Made by a program: the position numbers and the translations under genes
The notes under the pieces: generated by a model
What the model saw: the letters and a program-made list of their open reading frames with translations, nothing else
Databases searched by the model: none
Told to the model about the DNA's origin: nothing
NCBI GenBank assembly: GCA_030639955.1
Contig: DAOWKH010000016.1
Span: 1 to 11,499, forward strand
Reading direction: 5' to 3'
DNA from: Candidatus Omnitrophota bacterium
Lineage (GTDB): Bacteria > Omnitrophota > 4484-213
DNA: 11,499 bases
Shown here: positions 1 through 5,875 of the stretch, one piece after another
Layout of the letters: the number at the start of each line of letters is the position of its first letter
Position numbering within the stretch: position 1 is the first letter of the stretch

Positions 1-330
1 TCCACCCGCTCCTCCGACTATACCGAATTCATGCTGAATATTAACAATCTTAGAGCGCGATTTATTTATAAAGTCGGCGGCGGCGGCATAACTTTCTTTA
101 TCATTTTGAGCAATCTGAAATACTACCTTTGAACCATAACTATAACTTGCCCCATTATCGTTGATTGCTATCAGCTCTGATTTTATCAGAGGATTGAATC
201 TGTCTAAGGCGTTGGTTAAATCCCTGGTAAAGGTAGCGATGCCGCACTCGCGGGGAGGATAGGTGCTCACATAGATTACCCGCGGCTTATGAATGCTCTC
301 TTCCAGAGCTTTAATCCCTCTGAAGTCCAT
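1..330 (-). CDS. Glycosyltransferase, GT4-type, N-terminal part (cut by window edge)
   Basis: The first 110 codons of a gene that continues beyond position 1. The encoded protein carries VSTYPPRECGIAT at residues 21-33 and IVNIQHEFGI at 95-104. The same two landmarks occur in the complete neighbour at 341-1525 (VSSWPPRACGIAT and DVVHIQHEYGL), which places it in the same family of retaining GT-B glycosyltransferases; these two segments belong to the N-terminal acceptor-side Rossmann domain. The sugar donor and acceptor cannot be told from this part. The ATG at 328-330 follows a strong Shine-Dalgarno (AAGGAGAGG, spacing about 4 nt) that overlaps the last codons and stop of the upstream gene, and the gap is 10 nt, so the two are surely co-transcribed. 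About 15 residues precede the first beta strand, making its N-terminus longer than that of its neighbour. The C-terminal nucleotide-sugar domain is outside the window. Confidence 0.85.
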   Translation of the reverse strand, partial: MDFRGIKALEESIHKPRVIYVSTYPPRECGIATFTRDLTNALDRFNPLIKSELIAINDNGASYSYGSKVVFQIAQNDKESYAAAADFINKSRSKIVNIQHEFGIVGGAGG

Positions 331-340
331 CTACCTCTCC

Positions 341-1525
341 TTATAGGTGTACCCGCCTATCGGTCATCCTTATCTCTAATTCCTTGTGCATCTCTTCCTT
401 GGCGTATTCATAAATTCTTAGATGCTTCACCGCGGTAATCGACCATTTTATCTCGTTAGTTACATACTTCTGGGCCTGTTCGGCATAATGTTTTCTTAAT
501 TTATCATTTCCCATTAGTCCGACGATTGCCCGTTCAAGTTCGTAATCGTTGTCCGGCGGGACAACAACTCCCGCTTCGCTTTGCTCTATCTGAGATTTTA
601 ATCCCTCCAAGGCAGTTACTATTGCCGGCACACCTAAGGCAAAGGAGTGGGCCAGATTCCCTGATTGGGAGGCCTGGCTATAAGGAAGGATTAAGAGGTC
701 GAAAGCGGAAAGAACCTGGTCATATCTCTGAGGGGTAAAGCTCCCCATTATCACCTTGATTCTGTTTTTGTATTTTGATTCCTCAATTGCCTTTAGCACC
801 TTTGGTTTGGTTATCTGCCCTCCGGCTGAACCCAGACGGGCATCCCCGGCAACTACCAAATAAACATCCTCGCCCATCTTCTCGGCCATTTTGTCCCATA
901 ATCTGATCAACCTCTCAATTCCCTTATTGGGTTCCCACCAACCAATTATCCCTACCACCTTCTTGCCCTCTAAACCTAATATCTTCTTGGCGTTCTTGAT
1001 TGGCTTTACCTCTTTTGCCCCGTGGGCGATAACATAGACATTGTTAGGAACCCGACCAATATTTAAGGGAAGATTTGTCCATTGGTATTCCTCGTGGACA
1101 ATACCGGCATTTATAAGTTTCAAAGATATATCGGTAAAGAACCTCTGCCCGCGGTCTAAAGTAGTGGTTATGCTATGAAAGGTTATTACCACCGGGAAAT
1201 TCACCTCCACGCGCCATTTGAACAAAGCTCGCAGCAGACCGGCTGAATAATCGTTGTTTCCGCGCACATATAGACCATACTCGTGCTGGATATGCACCAC
1301 ATCGGGCTTTATTTTGCTTACTGTATCGTATAAAACATCGTCAAGATTGCAGGATTTAGTATCCAACACCGGATAAACATTATCTTCTTTTTTTGCCCCT
1401 CCATCAGTGTGACAGATTATAGAGACCTCGCTTCCTAAATTGCGGATAGCCGAAACCAATTCTTGCGAATAAGTAGCAATCCCACAGGCCCTTGGTGGCC
1501 ATGAACTTACCCAGGCAATCTTCAT
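341..1525 (-). CDS. Glycosyltransferase family 4-type protein
   Basis: A complete 394-residue GT-B fold glycosyltransferase, expected in the cytoplasm or peripheral on the membrane because no signal peptide or TM helix is visible. The N-terminal domain begins MKIAWVSSWPPRACGIATYS (residues 1-20) and includes DVVHIQHEYGLY (75-86) and ITFHS (114-118). The C-terminal donor domain starts near residue 188 (VVGIIGWWEPNKGIERLI) and has a sugar-nucleotide loop around 282-300 (YSQASQSGNLAHSFALGVP). In that loop the usual E-x7-E pair of GT4 enzymes is not seen, which is common in this subfamily as I recall it. Family members often sit beside glycosidases and other GTs, as here. The start is well supported: GGAGGAG lies 5 nt ahead of the ATG. 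It is probably read from its own promoter near 1700 through a hairpin-rich leader. Substrate unknown; a mannose-type donor is only a guess from the GH5-like neighbour. Confidence 0.9.
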   Translation of the reverse strand: MKIAWVSSWPPRACGIATYSQELVSAIRNLGSEVSIICHTDGGAKKEDNVYPVLDTKSCNLDDVLYDTVSKIKPDVVHIQHEYGLYVRGNNDYSAGLLRALFKWRVEVNFPVVITFHSITTTLDRGQRFFTDISLKLINAGIVHEEYQWTNLPLNIGRVPNNVYVIAHGAKEVKPIKNAKKILGLEGKKVVGIIGWWEPNKGIERLIRLWDKMAEKMGEDVYLVVAGDARLGSAGGQITKPKVLKAIEESKYKNRIKVIMGSFTPQRYDQVLSAFDLLILPYSQASQSGNLAHSFALGVPAIVTALEGLKSQIEQSEAGVVVPPDNDYELERAIVGLMGNDKLRKHYAEQAQKYVTNEIKWSITAVKHLRIYEYAKEEMHKELEIRMTDRRVHL

Positions 1526-1542
1526 TTTTACTCCTCCAATGA

Positions 1543-1585
1543 CACCACAATTTAGGCGACTGTAAGAAGACTAAATTGTATGGTG
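1543..1585 (-). repeat. Hairpin 1 of the three-hairpin intergenic cluster
   Basis: CACCACAATTTAG (1543-1555) faces CTAAATTGTATGGTG (1571-1585). The arms pair as 8 bp plus 5 bp with a TA bulge at 1579-1580, around a 15-nt loop. It lies directly ahead of the Shine-Dalgarno (1531-1537) of the glycosyltransferase gene that starts at 1525. It is not followed by a T-run on either strand, so it is not an intrinsic terminator. As part of the leader mRNA it could affect translation or stability; equally it may be a remnant of a small repeat element. Confidence 0.8.
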
Positions 1586-1647
1586 GAATTGCCCCCACCG
1601 TTTTGTTTCGCTCCGCCTGAGGCGGACGAAACAGTGGGGGTAAATTC
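1586..1647 (-). repeat. Hairpin 2: long imperfect palindrome in the GT leader
   Basis: A long stem starting immediately after hairpin 1. GAATT (1586-1590) pairs with AATTC (1643-1647), CCCCCAC (1592-1598) with GTGGGGG (1634-1640), TGTTTCG (1604-1610) with CGAAACA (1627-1633), and TCCGCC (1612-1617) with GGCGGA (1621-1626) around the loop TGA. The left arm carries a 5-nt bulge (CGTTT) and a single C bulge. Its GC content is well above the surroundings. The GTTTCG/CGAAAC step recalls the core of the palindromes around cinA (4339-4351, 4805-4849), suggesting a dispersed repeat family, although the match is short. Confidence 0.85.
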
Positions 1648-1653
1648 AACTAA

Positions 1654-1686
1654 GGCTTTGCGAAGCACTTCCTGCTCCGCAAAGCC
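1654..1686 (-). repeat. Hairpin 3: 14-position stem just downstream of the promoter
   Basis: GGCTTTGCG (1654-1662) pairs with CGCAAAGCC (1678-1686). After one A/C mismatch, AGCA (1664-1667) pairs with TGCT (1673-1676), leaving the loop CTTCC. On the minus strand it would be the first structure transcribed from the promoter near 1700, beginning only a few nucleotides after the predicted start. The following TTAGTTGAATTT is too weak a U-tract for a convincing terminator of the GH5-like gene. Confidence 0.8.
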
Positions 1687-1697
1687 AAGTTTCATTT

Positions 1698-1726
1698 ATT
1701 ATACCCTAAAACCTCAGGATTGTAAA
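1698..1726 (-). promoter_or_regulatory. Predicted sigma70-type promoter for the downstream glycosyltransferase genes
   Basis: Reading the minus strand, TTTACA (complement of 1721-1726) is followed after exactly 17 nt by a perfect TATAAT (complement of 1698-1703). The -35 element lies inside the last codons of the GH5-like gene (stop at 1714-1716) and the -10 lies in the intergenic space. Transcription would start near 1691, giving a leader of about 165 nt that contains all three hairpins before the ATG at 1525. This is a sequence match only, but both spacing and -10 are ideal, and it sits in the only real intergenic gap of the window. Confidence 0.6.
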
Positions 1727-2784
1727 GTAAATTTTCTATATTCTTCTTTAAGTTGCTCGAGAGGTTTTTTGTAATAAACTGGATTATCTATCTCTTTGAC
1801 AGCGGGAATTTGTTTAACCCTGAGATTCCGGTATCCTTTAATTATATCCTTATAGGGTTTAGGTTTACCATCGGCTTGAAAAAGCCCGAAACTTCTTTCA
1901 TGAATCGCTTTATCAAACGGCGGCTGATTAAAAATAGTCGGGTCATAGTCCGAATAGCACCAGAGCATTGCCCCCAGCGCCCCGCTTTCATAAAGCCCCC
2001 TTAGCGAGGTGTCAAAATAATTGCTTGCCTCCCTTGAAGAACCCGTTGTTGTGCTCAAACCAAATTCTGTATGCATCACCTTTGCTCCGGACATCCGCGC
2101 AATCAAACGGTTTGTAAAGCCGGCTATCTTCCCGTCTAAGGGGTTGTCTGCCCATTTAGCATAGATTGAATAACTGTGCATTGAGAGAAAATCGCAGAAC
2201 TCGGCTAAATCCTCCGGCCAAAATCCTCTATCCTCTTCAATATTCTTCAGATGAAGCCCTAAGGTAATCGGATGGATATTATCTACTGCCTTTATTTTGC
2301 TAACAATAAATCTCAACCATTTTCTCGCTTGCTGGCGACTGGCCGGTCGGACAAAATTGTCAATCTCGTTTGCCAGGTCATAGCCAAAAAGCGCCTTTTC
2401 CTCTTTAACAGAACCGGCAATCGTCTCTGCCAGGCAGCAGGAGGCGGTTAAAATCTCTTCATCCTGGTAAATATTGCGACCAGCCAGCCAGTCGGGCGCC
2501 CAATTTGCTCCACTCATATGCCCGACAAACAAAGTGAGCAGTATCTTCAACCCGCATTCCCGGGCAATAGTAAACACCTCAATTAAATTAGCAATCGCCT
2601 GTTGATTTATTTTATTGGCACTTGGTTGAAAATCCTCCCAGAGAAGAAAGAGGCGCACAATCTCGAGACCAGCAGAGCTTATTCGCTCAAAATCCCTTTT
2701 TACCTCTTCTTTGTCAAAATCCTTCCACCAAAACATCCCTTTCTTGGCCGGCCAGTAGTTTACTCCTAACAAAAATTTCTGCAT
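1714..2784 (-). CDS. Cytosolic glycoside hydrolase, GH5-like (clan GH-A) TIM barrel
   Basis: A 356-residue protein with the clan GH-A layout. LGVNYWP (6-12) forms the first strand, EIVRLFLLW (41-49) carries the conserved Arg44, and LANEID (137-142) holds the Asn139-Glu140 acid/base pair. HSY (203-205) follows, then HTEFGLS (238-244) with nucleophile Glu240, and LWCYSDYD (274-281) with the aromatic substrate platform Trp275. Such enzymes cleave beta-linked mannans or glucans with retention; the exact substrate is not readable. There is no signal peptide, so it should act on cytoplasmic oligosaccharides, which fits its position between glycosyltransferase genes. The start overlaps the end of the upstream GT gene by 19 nt and has only a weak SD (GAGAAG), pointing to translational coupling. 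The last 35 or so residues are polar and probably outside the barrel. Assignment to GH5 rather than a sister GH-A family is less certain. Confidence 0.85.
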   Translation of the reverse strand: MQKFLLGVNYWPAKKGMFWWKDFDKEEVKRDFERISSAGLEIVRLFLLWEDFQPSANKINQQAIANLIEVFTIARECGLKILLTLFVGHMSGANWAPDWLAGRNIYQDEEILTASCCLAETIAGSVKEEKALFGYDLANEIDNFVRPASRQQARKWLRFIVSKIKAVDNIHPITLGLHLKNIEEDRGFWPEDLAEFCDFLSMHSYSIYAKWADNPLDGKIAGFTNRLIARMSGAKVMHTEFGLSTTTGSSREASNYFDTSLRGLYESGALGAMLWCYSDYDPTIFNQPPFDKAIHERSFGLFQADGKPKPYKDIIKGYRNLRVKQIPAVKEIDNPVYYKKPLEQLKEEYRKFTLQS

Positions 2785-3791
2785 AATATCTTCTCATACA
2801 CTTTTTCATATTTCTCTACCATACACTCCACAGTAAAATTTTCTTCTACTCTTTTGCGGCATTCTTCCCGCGAGATAAAAGGAATTTTATCTAAAGCCGC
2901 TACTGCTTCATTTACAGCGTGAACCAATATCCCTGTTTTCCCATCGGTGATAACCTCCCGGCAGGAGCCCAAATCCATTGCAATTACCGGCACTCCGCAA
3001 GCCATCGCCTCCACGAGCACCAGGCCAAATCTCTCCGGAATGGTATTCAAATGCAAAAGAGCGTAAGCATCCTTAAATAATTCATTGCGTTCTTTTGGAC
3101 CCACCGGCCCAATGAATTTGATAAGTTTGTTATCGATAAACGGCTTTACTTTCTGTTTGAAGTAATCTTTATCCTGAATAATGCCGGCGATGATTAAAGG
3201 ACGTTTGCTTTTTTGGGCAGTGGCTATCGCCAAATCTACGCCTTTATCGGGATGAATCCTCCCTAAAAATATCAGATTTTCTCCTCCTTTTTTATAAAAT
3301 GTAAAATCGGCAAGCCGAATTCCATTATAGATTGTAGCCAGATAATTTAAGCCGGGGGCGCGGTCAGCGTCGCTAATAGAGACAAAATAGTTGTCTCTAT
3401 ATTTCTGATACACCGGCATAATTTGGGGAGAAGAAAAACCGTGAATGGTGGTAAGTATGGGGGTGGAAATCAGGCGGGAATAGGTAAGCGGAAAAAAATC
3501 GTAGTGATTATGGATGAGGTCAAATTCATCGGCTTTCTCAAATAGATGAGAAATGTGCAGACAGCGGCATACATCCGGGTTAACCGATTTATCTTCTTCA
3601 TATCCTTTTTCAATAACTGCTTCTAATTTCGCTTTGGTAATTGAGTCCCTGGTAGCAAAAAGGGTTACATCCCATCCGCGTTCTACTAACCCTTCGACAA
3701 TATTGCTTGCCACTGTCTCCCAGGCACCGTAAGTCCGCGGCGGTGTGCGCCAAGCCACCGGCGAAAGAATAGCAATTCTTTTATCTCTCAT
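2766..3791 (-). CDS. Glycosyltransferase family 4 protein
   Basis: A 341-residue GT-B glycosyltransferase. The N-terminal domain has RIAILSPVAWRTPPRTYGAWE (5-25), a variant of the 'P-P-x-x-Y-G-G-T/W-E' acceptor-domain signature, then WDVTLFATRDS (40-50), FDLIHNHYDFFPL (90-102), ILTTIHGFSSP (112-122) and YFVSISDADR (135-144). The C-terminal donor domain begins at about 172 (NLIFLGRIHPDKGVDLAI), and ERFGLVLVEAMACGVPVI (253-270) contains the E-x7-E pair (Glu253, Glu261) of retaining GT4 enzymes. The protein is soluble. Its ATG overlaps the thpR stop as ATGA, so it is translationally coupled to the housekeeping genes, and its own end overlaps the GH5-like gene. It is only distantly related to the two GTs further downstream. 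Donor and acceptor are unknown. Confidence 0.9.
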   Translation of the reverse strand: MRDKRIAILSPVAWRTPPRTYGAWETVASNIVEGLVERGWDVTLFATRDSITKAKLEAVIEKGYEEDKSVNPDVCRCLHISHLFEKADEFDLIHNHYDFFPLTYSRLISTPILTTIHGFSSPQIMPVYQKYRDNYFVSISDADRAPGLNYLATIYNGIRLADFTFYKKGGENLIFLGRIHPDKGVDLAIATAQKSKRPLIIAGIIQDKDYFKQKVKPFIDNKLIKFIGPVGPKERNELFKDAYALLHLNTIPERFGLVLVEAMACGVPVIAMDLGSCREVITDGKTGILVHAVNEAVAALDKIPFISREECRKRVEENFTVECMVEKYEKVYEKILCRNFC

Positions 3792-4324
3792 AAATTTATC
3801 CCATACACCACAGAATAAATTGGCCCTTCGGGTGTCAACTTGCTTTGGATAAGTCCTATTTTATCCACCCTTAATTTAGATGATAAAGAGGTATCCCCTT
3901 CTTCTCCAATCTTTTTAATAAACCCTCTTTTAACCCGTCCTAAAGTTAGATGCGGATGAAATTTTCTTTTCTCCACAGAAAATCCAATCTTTGCTAATTC
4001 TTTTTCTAATTTTTGCTGAAGAACAATAACTTCTTTTTCGGGGCTTAATCCCAACCAAATTACTCGCGGGGCTTTCAGATTAGGAAATACTCCTAAGCCA
4101 CCAAAGCTAATCAAGAAAGGAGAAGTGCCTGGCACTGCTCTTTGCATCGCTTCTTTTATCAAAGGAATTCTTTGCTCATCAACCTCTCCCAAAAAATTTA
4201 AGGTAAGATGGATATTCTGGGGTTTGACCCATCTTATTCCCTTTAGCGCCCTAAATTTTTCCTGCAGTTCAGTTAGTTCCTGCTGAAGTTGCGAATTCAA
4301 ACTGATAGCAATAAATAGACGCAC
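3788..4324 (-). CDS. thpR: RNA 2',3'-cyclic phosphodiesterase (LigT/2H family)
   Basis: A 178-residue member of the 2H phosphoesterase superfamily, which opens 2',3'-cyclic phosphates on RNA ends. Both catalytic motifs are intact: HLTL at 39-42 and HLTL at 125-128. They are set in the usual halves with MRLFIAI at the N-terminus and a hydrophobic FGGLGVFP strand at 74-81. Length matches the family. The start is GTG (4322-4324), chosen because the MRLFIAISL beginning is characteristic; no Shine-Dalgarno precedes it. The closest purine-rich bases upstream are buried in the palindrome at 4334-4356, so reinitiation from cinA (stop 7 nt upstream of the start) is likely. The 3' end overlaps the next GT gene by 4 nt. 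Linkage of thpR to cinA and pgsA/pgpA is common in bacteria. Confidence 0.93.
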   Translation of the reverse strand: MRLFIAISLNSQLQQELTELQEKFRALKGIRWVKPQNIHLTLNFLGEVDEQRIPLIKEAMQRAVPGTSPFLISFGGLGVFPNLKAPRVIWLGLSPEKEVIVLQQKLEKELAKIGFSVEKRKFHPHLTLGRVKRGFIKKIGEEGDTSLSSKLRVDKIGLIQSKLTPEGPIYSVVYGINL

Positions 4325-4330
4325 TGTACA

Positions 4331-4801
4331 CTATGAGTGAGGCGAAACCTCACTCAAAATTTCTATAGCCGACTCAGCGGCTTTCTTTTTTATCTCTTCC
4401 CGACTACCCTCAAAATTAAACTCTTTAGATATATCCCCTTGAGTAGAAGAAACAGCAATATAGACCAAGCCAATCTTATACCCCTTCAACCTACGCGGTG
4501 CAAGTGGGTCCTCGCCCTCGGGGTAAGATGGACCGGCAATGCCGCTAACCCCTAAACCAATATCTGCTCCTGCCAGCTCTTTAACCCCGCGCGCCATTGC
4601 GAGGGCAACCTCCGGGCTTACACTGCCAAATTGCTCAACTACCTGCGGCGGGATTTTCAACAAAGAGAGCTTTGCCTCTTTAGAATAGGTAATTATCCCC
4701 AATTTAAAATATTGCGAGCTCCCCGGTCTGTTGGTAATCAAATGCGAAATTAATCCGCCGGTGCAGGATTCGGCTATGGCGAGAGTCTTTGTCATTCGCA
4801 T
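4331..4801 (-). CDS. pncC: Nicotinamide-nucleotide amidohydrolase (CinA C-terminal domain protein)
   Basis: A 156-residue stand-alone CinA C-terminal domain, which hydrolyses NMN to nicotinate mononucleotide in pyridine-nucleotide recycling. ESCTGG (11-16) carries the active serine Ser12. GIITYSKEAK (35-44), SVSPEVALAMARGV (60-73) and GVSGIAGP (84-91) follow, then KIGLVYIAV (109-117). Two features are odd. After GIAGP the usual short glycine-rich loop is replaced by a longer segment (SYPEGEDPLAPRRLKGYKIG). Also, only 10 residues precede ESCTGG, where relatives usually have a helix of about 20. The reading frame stays open upstream through the palindrome at 4804-4850 but offers no start codon there, and neither ATG (codon 1 or 3) has a clear Shine-Dalgarno. 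The last six codons lie in a second palindrome. The core enzyme looks intact; whether the N-terminus was remodelled by the element is inference. Confidence 0.88.
   Translation of the reverse strand: MRMTKTLAIAESCTGGLISHLITNRPGSSQYFKLGIITYSKEAKLSLLKIPPQVVEQFGSVSPEVALAMARGVKELAGADIGLGVSGIAGPSYPEGEDPLAPRRLKGYKIGLVYIAVSSTQGDISKEFNFEGSREEIKKKAAESAIEILSEVSPHS
4334..4356 (-). repeat. Palindromic element inside the 3' end of pncC
   Basis: TGAGTGAGG (4334-4342) and CCTCACTCA (4348-4356) form a perfect 9-bp stem around CGAAA. Positions 4339-4351 (GAGGCGAAACCTC) are identical to 4805-4817 upstream of the same gene. The hairpin encodes the last residues of PncC (SEVSPHS) and lies immediately before the thpR start. 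No T-run follows, so it is not an intrinsic terminator. Confidence 0.85.
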
Positions 4802-4803
4802 TA

Positions 4804-4850
4804 CGAGGCGAAACCTCGGGGCGAAGCCCTTCGGGCGAGGTTTCGCCTCG
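4804..4850 (-). repeat. Large perfect palindrome filling the pgpA-pncC gap
   Basis: CGAGGCGAAACCTC (4804-4817) pairs perfectly with GAGGTTTCGCCTCG (4837-4850); one further G-C pair (4818/4836) extends the stem to 15 bp. The interior (4819-4835) can itself fold in two alternative ways, GGGC-GAA-GCCC or GCCC-TTC-GGGC. The element thus consists of two inverted copies of the 13-mer GAGGCGAAACCTC that also occurs at 4339-4351. It occupies nearly all of the 58-nt gap between the pgpA stop and the pncC start, where a ribosome binding site would be expected. It is much richer in GC than the flanking genes. Confidence 0.9.
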
Positions 4851-4859
4851 AGCAGAACC

Positions 4860-5330
4860 TTATATTATTCTCACTATCACTTGCATAATAGCATTGGTCA
4901 CTAACCCGGCAAAGATGTCGTCTAACATTATCCCTTTACTGCCTTTTAATTGCTCAATCTTTCTTATTGGTCCTAACTTAACAATATCAAAAAAACGAAA
5001 TAGAAAAAAAGCGATAATTATTAAAAATAATTTGGGAGGAATTAAAAATAAGGCGATTAACATTCCTGCAAGTTCATCGATTACTACATAGGGGGGATCT
5101 TTTTTCCGGTATATTTCTTCTGCCTTTGTGCAGACCAAAAATCCCAGTCCTATAACCGCCGCCGTAATTATTGAATATAAAACCTTATTTTGATTGGCGA
5201 GCAAATAAATCAGCACGCCGGCTAAACTCCCCCAGGTTCCCGGAAAAAAGGGCAAATAGCCGAGGTAAAAAACAGAAGAGGTTAGTTTAATTAAGCGCAT
5301 TTTTATTTCAGTAGTTCTTTGTTTTTCCAT
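4860..5330 (-). CDS. pgpA: Phosphatidylglycerophosphatase A
   Basis: A 156-residue integral membrane phosphatase that dephosphorylates phosphatidylglycerol phosphate, the step after PgsA. Family hallmarks are all present: PGTWGS (30-35), DPPYVVIDE (78-86), FLFRFFDIVKLGPI (109-122) and GIMLDD (133-138) with the acidic residues Asp85, Glu86, Asp137 and Asp138. Hydrophobic helices lie around 36-45, 51-68, 88-112 and 139-156. It follows pgsA directly, so two consecutive steps of phosphatidylglycerol synthesis are encoded side by side. Start choice is uncertain. The ATG at 5328-5330 overlaps pgsA by 28 nt and has AGGA about 11 nt upstream; the in-frame ATG at 5298-5300 lies just after the pgsA stop and would remove ten polar residues without touching any motif. 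Confidence 0.92.
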   Translation of the reverse strand: MEKQRTTEIKMRLIKLTSSVFYLGYLPFFPGTWGSLAGVLIYLLANQNKVLYSIITAAVIGLGFLVCTKAEEIYRKKDPPYVVIDELAGMLIALFLIPPKLFLIIIAFFLFRFFDIVKLGPIRKIEQLKGSKGIMLDDIFAGLVTNAIMQVIVRII

Positions 5331-5875
5331 AAATAAGAAATTCCTGAACTCAGTGTAAGCGTGGTAGTGATCAACATCAAGATATAGATAATCAATTTGC
5401 TCATTTGCTCAAGATTGGCATTCCAGAGATTAAATCTCTGCCCCATTGAGCGCCCAATTAGAAACAGAAGAATAAAGAAAATGGCGGCCATCTGAGAAAC
5501 TGTTTTGTGTTTTCCTCCTTTGCCTGCGGCCAAGGCCTGTCCCTGAGAAAGAGCAAATATGCGCACGCCGGTGATTATAAACTCCCGGCTGATTATCAAA
5601 ATTACCATCCAGGCCGGGATTATCTTTAGCTGGACAAAGCACAGAAAGGGGGCTAAAACCAGAATCTTATCGGCAATCGGGTCGGCTATTTTGCCAAAAT
5701 TGGTAATCAGATTTCTCTGGCGGGCAATCTTGCCATCATAATAATCGGTCAAGCAGGCAAAACCGAAAATCAATAAAGCAAGAATTTTAGCAAAAGGGCT
5801 GGGTAAAAAGAGAAAAAAGATAAACAGAAAGGTAAGAAAAATGCGCGAAATGGTTAATATATTGGGAAGATTCAT
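5303..5875 (-). CDS. pgsA: CDP-diacylglycerol-glycerol-3-phosphate 3-phosphatidyltransferase
   Basis: A 190-residue membrane enzyme that makes phosphatidylglycerol phosphate from CDP-diacylglycerol and glycerol 3-phosphate. The CDP-alcohol phosphotransferase signature is complete: Asp44, Asp47-Gly48, Ala51-Arg52, Gly61, Asp65 and Asp69 in DYYDGKIARQ...GKIADPIAD. The N-terminus MNLPNILTISRI is typical of PgsA. Hydrophobic helices lie around 13-40, 70-83, 87-105, 128-141 and 160-176. SREFIITGVR (96-105) and the GKHKT segment (121-125) are also PgsA-like and separate it from cardiolipin or phosphatidylinositol synthases of the same fold. Its start codon overlaps the stop of the HD-GYP gene as ATGA, coupling a housekeeping enzyme to the end of the signalling block; its 3' end overlaps pgpA. 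Confidence 0.94.
   Translation of the reverse strand: MNLPNILTISRIFLTFLFIFFLFLPSPFAKILALLIFGFACLTDYYDGKIARQRNLITNFGKIADPIADKILVLAPFLCFVQLKIIPAWMVILIISREFIITGVRIFALSQGQALAAGKGGKHKTVSQMAAIFFILLFLIGRSMGQRFNLWNANLEQMSKLIIYILMLITTTLTLSSGISYLWKNKELLK

Noticed and set aside
1404..1649. 81-codon minus-strand open frame spanning the hairpin region and the start of the glycosyltransferase gene
   Set aside because: It overlaps the well-supported glycosyltransferase in another frame, its upstream half is translated palindrome, and it shows no recognisable domain.
1654..1686. Hairpin considered as an intrinsic terminator for the GH5-like gene
   Set aside because: On the minus strand it is followed by TTAGTTGAATTT rather than a T-run, and it lies downstream of a good promoter, where a terminator would block the following genes.
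1543..1686. Three hairpins considered as a CRISPR array or tRNA
   Set aside because: The three units differ in sequence and spacing, so there is no direct repeat; no acceptor-stem or anticodon layout can be drawn.
4804..4850. Palindrome considered as a terminator between pgpA and pncC
   Set aside because: No T-tract follows on the minus strand and the genes on both sides belong to one tightly packed operon; a repeat element explains it better.
4789..5091. 100-codon plus-strand open frame opposite pgpA
   Set aside because: It is the antisense of a conserved pgpA gene plus the palindrome; its composition reflects the opposite strand of membrane-helix codons and no family is recognisable.
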